A stretch of DNA of 64,000 nt from contig OX392527.1 in NCBI GenBank assembly GCA_947623455.1, positions 8,552,001 to 8,616,000 of the forward strand. The letters run 5' to 3'. Every line of letters starts with the position of its first letter. The stretch's first letter is position 1. The stretch comes from Mimachlamys varia (Eukaryota; Mollusca; Bivalvia; Pectinida; Pectinidae). The notes beneath the pieces were generated by a model that worked only from the letters and a program-made list of their open reading frames with translations, was not told the origin of the DNA and ran no database searches. Positions 23,801 through 34,839 of the stretch are shown one piece after another. Position numbers and translations under genes: made by a program.

Positions 23801-26800
23801 CGAGGTACAACTCACAAATAGCGCACCCCGGTATATATATCATACTTCCAGAGGTACAACTCACAAATAGCGCACCCCGGTATATATACCATACTTCCCG
23901 AGGTACAACTCACAAATAGCGCACCCGGTATGTATATCATACTTCCCGAGGTACAACTCACAAATAGCGCACCCCGGTATGTATATCATACTTCCTGAGG
24001 TACAACTCACAAATAGCGCATCCCGGTATGTATATCATACTTCCCGAGGTACAACTCACAAATAGCGCACCCCGGTATGTATATCATACTTCCCGAGGTA
24101 CAACTCACTAATAGCACACCCCGGTTTATATATCATACTTCCCGAGGTACAACTCACTAATAGCACACCCCGGTATATATATCATACTTCCCGAGGTACA
24201 ACTCACTTATAGCACACCCCGGTATATATATCATACTTCCCCAGGTACAACTCACTAATAGCACACCCCGGTATATATACCATACTTCCCGAGGTACAAC
24301 TCACTAATAGCGCACCCCGGTATATATATCATACTTCCCCAGGTACAACTCACTAATAGCACACCCCGGTATATATATCATACTTCCAGAGGTACAACTC
24401 ACAAATAGCGCACCCCGGTATATATATCATACTTCCCGAGGTACAACTCACTAATAGCGCACCCCGGTATATATATCATACTTCCCGAGGTACAACTCAC
24501 TAATAGCGCACCCCGGTATATATACCATACTTCCCGAGGTACAACTCACTAATAGCGCATCCCGGTATATATATCATACTTCCCGAGGTACAACTAACTT
24601 ATAGCGCACCCCGGTATATATATCATACTTCCCGAGGTACAACTCACTAATAGCGCACCCCGGTATATATATCATACTTCCCGAGGTACAACTAACTTAT
24701 AGCGCACCCCGGTATATATATCATACTTCCCGAGGTACAACTCACTAATAGCGCACCCCGGTATATATATCATACTTCCCGAGGTACAACTCACTAATAG
24801 CGCACCCCGGTATATATATCATACTTCCCGAGGTACAACTAACTTATAGCGCACCCCGGTATATATATCATACTTCCCGAGGTACAACTAACTAATAGCG
24901 CACCCCGGTATATATATCATACTTCCCGAGGTACAACTAACTAATAGCGCACCCCGGTATATATATCATACTTCCCGAGGTACAACTCACTAATAGCGCA
25001 CCCCGGTATATATACCATACTTCCCGAGGTACAACTCACTAATAGCGCACCCCGGTATATATATCATACTTCCCGAGGTACAACTCACTAATAGCGCACC
25101 CCGGTATATATATCATACTTCCCGAGGTACAACTCACAAATAGCGCACCCCGGTATATATATCAAACTTCCCGAGGTACAACTCACTAATAGCACATCCC
25201 GGTATGTATACCATACTTCCCGAGGTACAACTCACAAATAGCACACCCCGGTATATATACCATACTTCCCGAGGTACAACTCACTAATAGCGCACCCCGG
25301 TATATATATCATACTTCCCCAGGTACAACTCACTAATAGCACACCCCGGTATATATATCATACTTCCAGAGGTACAACTCACAAATAGCGCACCCCGGTA
25401 TATATATCATACTTCCCGAGGTACAACTCACTAATAGCACACCCCGGTATATATATCATACTTCCCGAGGTACAACTCACTAATAGCGCACCCCGGTATA
25501 TATATCATACTTCCCGAGGTACAACTCACTAATAGCACACCCCGGTATATATACCATACTTCCCGAGGTACAACTCACTAATAGCGCATCCCGGTATATA
25601 TATCATACTTCCCGAGGTACAACTAACTTATAGCGCACCCCGGTATATATATCATACTTCCCCAGGTACAACTCACTAATAGCGCACCCCGGTATATATA
25701 TCATACTTCCCGAGGTACAACTAACTTATAGCGCACCCCGGTATATATATCATACTTCCCGAGGTACAACTCACTAATAGCGCACCCCGGTATATATATC
25801 ATACTTCCCGAGGTACAACTCACTAATAGCGCACCCCGGTATATATATCATACTTCCCGAGGTACAACTAACTTATAGCGCACCCCGGTATATATATCAT
25901 ACTTCCCGAGGTACAACTAACTAATAGCGCACCCCGGTATATATATCATACTTCCCGAGGTACAACTAACTAATAGCGCACCCCGGTATATATATCATAC
26001 TTCCCGAGGTACAACTCACTAATAGCGCACGCCGGTATATATACCATACTTCCCGAGGTACAACTCACTAATAGCGCACCCCGGTATATATATCATACTT
26101 CCCGAGGTACAACTCACTAATAGCGCACCCCGGTATATATATCATACTTCCCGAGGTACAACTCACAAATAGCGCACCCCGGTATATATATCAAACTTCC
26201 CGAGGTACAACTCACTAATAGCACATCCCGGTATGTATACCATACTTCCCGAGGTACAACTCACAAATAGCGCACCCCGGTATATATATCATACTTCCCG
26301 AGGTACAACTCACTAATAGCGCACCCCGGTATATATACCATACTTCCCGAGGTACAACTCACTAATAGCGCACCCCGGTATATATACCATACTTCCCGAG
26401 GTACAACTCACTAATAGCGCTTCCCGGTATATATACCATACTTCCCGAGGTACAACTCACTAATAGCGCTTCCCGGTATATATATCATACTTCCCGAGGT
26501 ACAACTCACTAATAGCGCTTCCCGGTATATATATCATACTTCCCGAGGTACAACTCACTAATAGCGCTTCCCGGTATATATATCATACTTCCCGAGGTAC
26601 AACTCACTAATAGCACACCCCGGTATATATACCATACTTCCCGAGGTACAACTAACTAATAGCACACCCCGGTATATATACCATACTTCCCGAGGTACAA
26701 CTCACTAATAGCACACCCCGGTATATATATCATACTTCCCGAGGTACAACTCACTAATAGCACACCCCGGTATATATATATCATACTTCCCGAAGTACAA

Positions 26801-27435
26801 CTCACTAATAGCGCTTCCCGGTATATATATCATACTTCCCGAGGTACAACTCACTAATAGCACACCCCGGTATATATATATCATACTTCCCGAGGTACAA
26901 CTCACTAATAGCGCTTCCCGGTATATATATCATACTTCCCGAGGTACAACTCACTAATAGCACACCCCGGTATATATATATCATACTTCCCGAAGTACAA
27001 CTCACTAATAGCGCTTCCCGGTATATATATCATACTTCCCGAGGTACAACTCACTAATAGCACACCCCGGTATATATATCATACTTCCCGAGGTACAACT
27101 CACTAATAGCACACCCCGGTATATATATATCATACTTCCCGAGGTACAACTCACTAATAGCACATCCCGGTATATATATCATACTTCCCGAGGTACAACT
27201 CACTAATAGCACACCCCGGTATATATATCATACTTCCCGAGGTACAACTAACTAATAGCACATCCCGGTATATATATCATACTTCCCGAGGTACAACTCA
27301 CTAATAGCACACCCCGGTATATATATCATACTTCCCGAGGTACAACTCACAAATAGCGCACCCCGGTATATATATCATACTTCCCGAGGTACAACTCACA
27401 AATAGCGCACCCCGGTATATATATCATACTTCCCG
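20805..27435. repeat. 49-bp intronic satellite, block 1 (~135 units)
   Basis: The unit contains CCCGAGGTACAACTCACTAA, TAGCGCACCCCGG and TATATATATCATACTT, period 49. Higher-order structure is visible. A truncated unit (ACTCACTACGGTTTATA) recurs at 21921 and 23576, 1,655 bp apart (33 full units plus one 38-bp unit). A CACATCCCGGTATGTATACC variant recurs at 25193 and 26222, exactly 21 units apart. On the sense strand each unit carries AGTGAGTTGTACC, which is donor-like. Some right-hand units gain two bases in the TA run. Confidence 0.95.
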
Positions 27436-27436
27436 A

Positions 27437-27880
27437 GCCACTCTAAAGCGCTTTACAGTACATAGATATACATGTACAATCAATGCAATTAACACATACA
27501 GTTCTATCATATACAATTCTGAGGAGCGCACAGGAGCTGCCTTATCAGGCGCTTACTACTTGTCCTATACCACCTGGCTAATATCTTCCTATATGTGTGT
27601 ATGTACGCGTGTGTGGTGGAGTTAAATTGTGTTCTGCTTGTAGTGGGACCGTGTTTCCAACGGCATATTGCATAGTGCCACCTCACTTGAATGCTACAGC
27701 ACAGATACTGCAACACCTATCCCAGACCATTTTATACTCCACCTGGGTTGTTTGGGTTGTGTGGGCAGGAGAAAAACACTTTCTCTGAAAGTTCCATGCG
27801 TATGACGATTTCCGGGATCGAACCCCGGCCGCATGTATGGAAGGCCCGAGTGTTAACCACTCTGCCAATCCGCCCAGCCA
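27437..27880 (-). mobile_element. tRNA-derived SINE inserted in the satellite
   Basis: On the minus strand the 5' head near 27880-27805 is tRNA-like: a TGGCAGAGTGGTTAACACT A-box region, then GGGGTTCGATCCCGG as B box. A body of about 370 bases follows. The 3' end reads TGTAAAGCGCTTTAGAGTGG, a tail typical of LINE-mobilised SINEs. Satellite sequence stops on one side and resumes on the other. The short repeat AGCCACT at both borders could be the target duplication. The minus-strand ORFs across it are incidental. Confidence 0.72.
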
Positions 27881-28149
27881 CTAATAGCGATATATACATG
27901 TATATCAAACCACTCGAGGTACAACTCACTAATAGAGCATCCCGGTTAGTCAGCTTGCCAAGGAAACTATAGCGGAATTTGCTGAGAGAGTTCGGGTCTG
28001 GCTTCTTCCAGCTATCCTTGGGCTCAGGAGAGATTTCAGAAACATGGCGAGAAATTTGAGGTGGACATTGACTGTGTTGTTTCCTGGAACACTTCACAAC
28101 TCCATACTGTCCAGTCAACCTTATTGGAAACCAGAGCCCAACTTGACAA

Positions 28150-28645
28150 GTACCAGGCTGGCTCGTCAATGGAAAGAGTTGATGTGGATGCACTTGGCCC
28201 GTTGCTATTGACAATGCAAAGCAACAAGTACATGTATGTGTCTATGATTGTGGACTAGTTCACTGAATTAGTCGAACATTTCCCTCTAGCAACTGGCCAG
28301 ACTGCAGTAACAGTTCCATGGACTAGTCGATGGGTTCATTTCCTCTTCTTCTTCCTCTAATTGACGAAACCCCGATCAAGGCGTGTGTGTGGGGGGGGGG
28401 CAACTCCATATCACCAACCTGCGATCGGCAAAGTCGAGAGGCATAGGGCGGTCATCCAGAGTATCAGATGCCATGCTGAAAATAAAGAGAGAGAAAGAGA
28501 TGCCCATATGACCAGTTTGTCGGTGCTATACGGGAGACACAGTTACACGCCCAACTACTTGATGCTCGGTAGGGAAGTTCCGCAGTCCTTAGATGTACGT
28601 CTCAGCACACCGATGGTGAGCGCCACGAAGACGGTACATACATGC
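28150..28645 (+). pseudogene. Decayed Ty3/gypsy integrase fragment
   Basis: The plus strand shows eroded pieces of a gypsy integrase core: GSSMERVDVDALGPLLL, then a frame-broken segment, then TPYHQPAIGKVERHR and YTPNYLMLGREVPQSLD. These correspond to the D-, E- and post-core motifs that are intact in the element at 56610. Stops, frameshifts and a poly-G run break the frame, and the second catalytic Asp region is not recognisable. It is unrelated in position to the intact copy and much older. Upstream (27950-28150) may contain further remains that I could not assign. Confidence 0.7.
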
Positions 28646-28704
28646 AGACTGCCTTGTACAGATGGAGACACATATATGAAGGAGGTGGATACGCTTCCCC
28701 ATAG

Positions 28705-28883
28705 CAGGCCCCGATTTCATCAACGTTCCTTAACTTCAGGAAATTCCTTAACTTAACATTCTCCATAGGAAAGCATTACAGAATTTAAGGAAAGTTCCTT
28801 AACTAAGGATTTTCTCCTTAAATTCTGTAATGCTTTCCTATGTAGATTTTTAAGTTAAGGAACGTTGATGAAACTAGGGCCTG
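28705..28883. mobile_element. Palindromic MITE
   Basis: The ends CAGGCCCCGATTTCATCAAC and its complement (GTTGATGAAACTAGGGCCTG) enclose two further nested complementary stretches: TTCCTTAACTT and AAAGCATTACAGAATTTAAG. The whole ~179 bp folds on itself, with no coding capacity. Confidence 0.75.
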
Positions 28884-29039
28884 TCTTCAAGCCTCGAGAG
28901 TCATACAAAACAAGACTGCGTTATATGCGTTCGGCAAAGATCCCATGACATTGTGTTGGAGATTGATGTGAACTTCGAGGCCATTGGAAGTGTTCATCTG
29001 GAGTGGACAGTGGTGATGAGGATGACAATTCACCAACTG

Positions 29040-29866
29040 ATGGGGACGAAAGGCGCGTGTCCGTCTTCTCCGGACAGAGACGAAAGGCACGTGTCCGTCT
29101 TCTCCGGACAGAGACGAAAGGCGCGTGTCCGTCCTCTCCGGACAGAGACGATAGGCGCGTGTCCGTCTTCTCCGGACAGAGACGAAAGGCGCGTGTCCGT
29201 CTTCTCCGGACAGAGACGAAAGGCACGTGTTCGTCCTCTCTGGACAGAGACGACAGTCACGTGTCCGTCTTCTCCGGACAGAGACGAAAGGCGCGTGTCC
29301 GTCTTCTCCGGACAGAGACGACAGGCACGTGTCCGTCCTCTCCGGACAGAGACGATAGGCACGTGTCCGTCCTCTCCGGACAGAGACGAAAGGCATGTGT
29401 CCGTTCCCTCCGAACAGAGACGACAGGCACGTGTCCGTCCTCTCCGGACAGAGACGAAAGGCGCGTGTCCGTCTTCTCTGGACAGAGACGACAGGCACGT
29501 GTCCGTCCTCTCTGGACAGAGACGATAGGCACGTGTCCGTCCTCTCCGGACAGAGACGACAGGCACGTGTCCGTCCTCTCCGGACAGAGACGACAGGCAC
29601 GTGTCCGTTCTCTCCGGACAGAGACGACATGCACGTGTCCGTTCTCTCCGGACAGAGACGACAGGCACGTGTCCGTCCTCTCCGGAAAGAGACGACAGGC
29701 ACGTGTCCGTTCTCTCCGGACAGAGACGACAGGCACGTGTCCGTCCTCTCCGGACAGAGACGACATGCACGTGTCCGTTCTCTCCGGACAGAGACGAAAG
29801 GCACGTGTTCGTCCTCTCTGGACAGAGACGACAGTCACGTGTCCGTCCTCTCCGGACAGATATCCA
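29040..29866. repeat. 34-bp GC-rich array (~24 units) with CACGTG boxes
   Basis: Unit GACGACAGGCACGTGTCCGT plus CCTCTCCGGACAGA, period 34. Because 34 is 1 more than a multiple of 3 and stop-free, long ORFs appear in several frames on both strands (28887-30022). They carry no independent coding evidence. Most units contain CACGTG, others GCGCGTG. Each holds GTCC...GGAC, which can form a small hairpin. Confidence 0.95.
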
Positions 29867-30624
29867 GATCAAGCTGCTTGAAGTAGTCTCCATCCTCAAA
29901 GACAGTCTTACTGTATTTTTGAGGTTAATCGCTTGTGTGAAGGGCATGTAATTAGAGGTTCTGTTGGCTATTCCTTCGTCAGAAAGCTTGCCATTTGAAA
30001 CGGTGAAGAGTATTGTGAACATGCATTATAGAGAAGTCGAGTTGACGTCTCGTGGAGCAGAGCGACTCGCCCCGAAGGTGATGAGCTGCCGTGCGTGACG
30101 GTATTGGGTGTAGTCTACACCTGGTCAAGCCGCTATAGACGAACGTATTTACGTGCTGTTAAGTCTGATAGTAGATAACACTAGTGTAGCCATGGGAAAA
30201 CTTTTAATAATTGGAGTATTGAGGTCGTGATTAACTATCAATATCTATTGAACGGTTTTCCTCATGACAATTGATTATATAAATCACGTAGGAAATTATA
30301 ATCGATTCTACCTTTGGGCAGTAATGGTAAATGATATCAGTTCAAATTCAGAACAAATTAACTAATAATGATATGAAGGACATTATACTGTATTATGGCG
30401 ATATACTGTGAACTATTAGAAAATATGATCTATCAATTTTAAATCTTTTATGATAATGTTTTATTATAACATTCTTTTACTGGCGTATCATTGGCCATGT
30501 TTGGCCAAATATTTTACAACTGGTTAGATAATTGCTAATATAGGGTATAGGTTATATCTGTATAAAATGTCTTATGAACATGCGACACATCAATAACATA
30601 TTTCATTAATATTATATTCACTCC
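29867..30624. other. Unassigned sequence between satellite blocks
   Basis: No gene, RNA or repeat recognised. It is part of the 3.2-kb block that separates the two 49-bp satellite blocks. Confidence 0.4.
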
Positions 30625-33055
30625 CAAGGTACAACTCATTAATAGCGCACCCCGGCATATATATATTATACTTCCCGAGGTACAACTCACTAATAGCACA
30701 CCCCGGTATATATATCATACTTCCCGAGGTACAACTCACAAATAGCGCACCCCGGTATATATATCATACTTCCCGAGGTACAACTCACAAATAGCGCATC
30801 CCGGTATATATACCATACTTCCCGAGGTACAACTCACAAATAGCACACCCCGGTATATATATCATACTTCCCGAGGTACAACTCACAAATAGCGCACCCC
30901 GGTATATATATCATACTTCCCGAGGTACAACTCACAAATAGCACACACCGGTATATATATCATACTTCCCCAGGTTCAGCTCACAAATAGCACACCCCGG
31001 TATATATATCATACTTCCCGAGGTACAGCTCACAAATAGCACACCCCGGTATATATATCATACTTCCAGAGGTGTAACTCACAAATAGCGCACCCCGGTA
31101 TATATATCATACTCCCCGAGGTACAACTCACAAATAGCGCACCCCGGTATATATATCATACTCCCCGAGGTACAACTCACTAATAGCGCACCCCGGTATA
31201 TATATCATACTTCCCGAGGTACAACTCACAAATAGCGCACCCCGGTATATATATCATACTTCCAGAGGTACAACTCACAAATAGCGCACCCCGGTATATA
31301 TATCATACTTCCCGAGGTACAACTCACAAATAGCGCACCCCGGTATATATATCATACTTCCCGAAGTACAACTCACTAATAGCACACCCCGGTATATATA
31401 TCATACTTCCAGAGGTACAACTCACAAATAGCGCACCCCGGTATATATATCATACTTCCCGAGGTACAACTCACAAATAGCGCACCCCGGTATATATATC
31501 ATACTTCCCGAGGTACAACTCACAAATAGCACACCCCGGTATATATATCATACTTCCCGAGGTACAACTCACAAATAGCGCACCCCGGTATATATATCAT
31601 ACTTCCCGAGGTACAACTCACAAATAGCGCACCCCGGTATATATATCATACTTCCCGAGGTACAACTCACAAATAGCACACCCCGGTATATATATCATAC
31701 TTCCCGAGGTACAACTCACTAATAGCGCATCCCGGTATATATATCATACTTCCCGAGGTACAACTCACTAATAGCGCATCCCGGTATATATATCATACTT
31801 CCCGAGGTACAACTCACTAATAGCGCATCCCGGTATATATATCATACTTCCCGAGGTACAACTCACTAATAGCGCATCCCGGTATATATATCATACTTCC
31901 CGAGGTACAACTCACTAATAGCGCACCCCGGTATATATATCATACTTCCCGAGGTACAACTCACTAATAGCACACCCCGGTATATATATCATACTTCCCG
32001 AGGTACAACTCACTAATAGCGCACCCCGGTATATATATCATACTTCCCGAGGTGCAACTCACTAATAGCGCACCCCGGTATATATGTCATACTTCCCGAG
32101 GTACAACTCACTAATAGCGCACCCCGGTATATATGTCATACTTCCCGAGGTACAACTCACTAATAGCGCATCCCGGTATATATATCATACTTCCCGAGGT
32201 ACAACTCACAAATAGCGCACACCGGTATATATATCATACTTCCCGAGGTACAACTCACTAATAGCGCACCCCGGTATATATATCATACTTCCCGAGGTAC
32301 AACTCACTAATAGCGCACACCGGTATATATATCATACTTCCCGAGGTACAACTCACTAATAGCGCACCCCGGTATATATATCATACTTCCCGAGGTACAA
32401 CTCACTAATAGCGCACCCCGGTATATATATCATACTTTCCGAGGTACAACTCACTAATAGCGCACCCCGGTATATATATCATACTTCCCCAGGTACAACT
32501 CACTAATAGCGCACCCCGGTATATATATCATACTTCCCGAGGTACAACTCACTAATAGCGCATCCCGGTATATATATCATACTTCCCGAGGTACAACTCA
32601 CAAATAGCGCACCCCGGTATATATATCATACTTCCCGAGGTACAACTCACTAATAGCACACCCCGGTATATATATCATACTTCCCGAGGTACAACTCACT
32701 AATAGCACACCCCGGTATATATATCATACTTCCCGAGGTACAACTCACTAATAGCACACCCCGGTATATATATCATACTTCCCGAGGTACAACTCACTAA
32801 TAGCACACCCCGGTATATATATCATACTTCCCGAGGTACAACTCACTAATAGCACACCCCGGTATATATATCATACTTCCCGAGGTACAACTCATTAATA
32901 GCACACCCCGGTATATATATCATACTTCCCGAGGTACAACTCACTAATAGCACATCCCGGTATATATACCATACTTCCCGAGGTACAACTCACTAATAGC
33001 ACATCCCGGTATATATACCATACTTCCCGAGGTACAACTCACTAATAGCGCATTT
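30625..33055. repeat. 49-bp intronic satellite, block 2 (~49 units)
   Basis: Same 49-bp unit as block 1 and same orientation. Block 1 ended at a SINE, so the two blocks are probably one array split by insertions. The right edge is at about 33055, where the repeat passes into unique sequence. Confidence 0.95.
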
Positions 33056-33405
33056 CTGAATATAGATATAAAACCCGGTAGAAACATCACAAATTTTATT
33101 AAGATTTATTTGTATATAACATTCGGGTCTAACCCAAAATAAGATAAAATTTTCTGGCATACATGAAAATTCCTTAACTTTGATTGAATCGATTGAAAAT
33201 TTAAGAAAAAAGAACTCTGTCAGCATTGTTACCAAACCCCACAGGAAGTACCAGTAAATAGTGGTAAATTGATATATTTCACTTTCACGTAGAAATACTA
33301 AGTAACCTATTTATAACAGTTCTACCAGACGGAATTACGTACAGAGCTATCGGAGGATATAATGACAGAGCTAGCTGAAAGGAAACAAAATACTTCAACA
33401 CCTAC

Positions 33406-33570
33406 CTGTATATATGATAGCAATTAGGGTAAAGTAACGCGGTAAGATATCCAGCATCTCAATATGATAGTCCAGGTTACACTGACTGGCGCGCAATACC
33501 AGAGATTCCGGGTGGAGCTCTCCTGTATCGATCTCACCGGAAATAGCACCGTGTTCGACCCGTCCACATC
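33406..33570 (-). CDS. Tentative upstream exon of the SEA/mucin gene
   Basis: The minus strand ends at a strong donor, ATACAG|GTAGGTG (GT at 33405-33404), and opens after GTTAAG at 33571. The frame reads HGAISGEIDTGELHPESLVL then RASQCNLDYHIEMLDILPRY. It is a phase-1/phase-1 exon of 165 nt whose single leftover G joins CA of exon 20546-20185 to give an Ala codon. Against it: the acceptor has a poor pyrimidine tract, and another frame is open over the same bases. That frame starts with a real ATG at 33708 followed by a hydrophobic stretch (FYVLSVLIVYTHEIS), but its possible donors do not match the phase of the next exon. Family not recognised. Confidence 0.35.
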
Positions 33571-34839
33571 CTTAACGAGGCCATGAGCAGGTGCGCCTGG
33601 TGGCGAGATTTCGTGTGTATAAACAATCAGAACCGACAGAACGTAAAAACTGTCCCAACTCCATTTCCAAACGGATATGTCACTAGACGAGATGTGTGTA
33701 CACCTCATGTTTAATGCATCTTGTTTGCGTGGAATGGTTCGGAGACTTGGGTTTAATTCGACGACAAGTAGTTGGATGGCACCTTTAACACAGTACTGGA
33801 GACTTTATACTTACACGTGAGCTGCTGCGCCACTAGAACTTTACTGCGCAGTAACAAGAGATTTCGGAAGATAACATTTAGTTTTATTTTTTTACTAGGA
33901 TGTTTGTAAATAGACCACAAACTAAACAAAATAAAAAGTAATTGTGAACCGTTATCGTCTGAGTGAAATTACGACTTGAGATACCGAATGAAAACAATTC
34001 GTCCAAAACTAAGTAAGATTACAGACTTTCCATACCTGAAGGAATATAAGGGAAAATGACTGTTCATACCGGAGTAGTTTTTATCTCCACATACCTAACG
34101 AGCAGGGTTTTCCTCCGAACAAGATTAAACGACTTTCAATATGTGATGGTTGTGTGTGTATGTGTTTTAAAATTGCTTTTTAATGAAAGTGTACGACTTT
34201 TAGTACCTGAGAAGTACATTTTTATTCAAACTCAATATCATTCCCAACATGGTGATCAGTTTTGTCCTCAATGGACTCCGAGACGTGTTGAACACTGACT
34301 TTAAATACATGAACATTTGAAGGAGTCACCCAGCTCCCTTTTTAAAAAAAATTACTAATTCAGCGGCCATTTTGAAAATGCGTATTTCTGTGAAAGGCTA
34401 AAATTTCACCTTTTGATACTGTATTGAACTCTTAAAAACGTCAGTATTTCGCCATTTTTAAACATAGCAAGCTAATTTTTGCTGTACAACTTTATAATTT
34501 ACAAAAACTGACCAAGAGTGACGTATCCTCATAAAGTCGAAATCAAGAATAATACAATACAGACTCCAACGATTCTAGCCTCAAAAGTTTAAAATATAGA
34601 CAACATGACGACTAAACCGTACCATTAACTTGACGATTTCCATTTCATGAACTTTCCTTTTATTGACAATTTACCCATGTGTAGTATGTTATGACTTGTC
34701 CCTAAGACTTCCGTGATACATGTCGACTGGTGACAGAGATAAGGATTAATGAAGGTGACAGGAATAAGAATAAATGAAGGTGACAAGGATGAATATTGAT
34801 GAGGATGACATAGAAGAAACTATTCATAAGGATGTCGTA
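33571..34839. other. No supported gene
   Basis: Holds the alternative ATG frame 33708-33424 described with exon 33406, and otherwise AT-rich sequence. It may include the 5' part of the minus-strand gene, which I cannot define. Confidence 0.3.

Noticed and set aside
28887..30022. Eight overlapping ORFs rich in VSVRRGRTRA / VSVLSGQRRQ
   Set aside because: The 34-bp stop-free unit runs through all three frames in turn, so any frame is open. No independent coding evidence.
33040..33070. 13-nt micro-exon ending at a GTGAGT in the last 49-bp unit
   Set aside because: An acceptor-like TTCAG precedes it, but a 13-nt exon would break the frame between exons 33570-33406 and 20546-20185.
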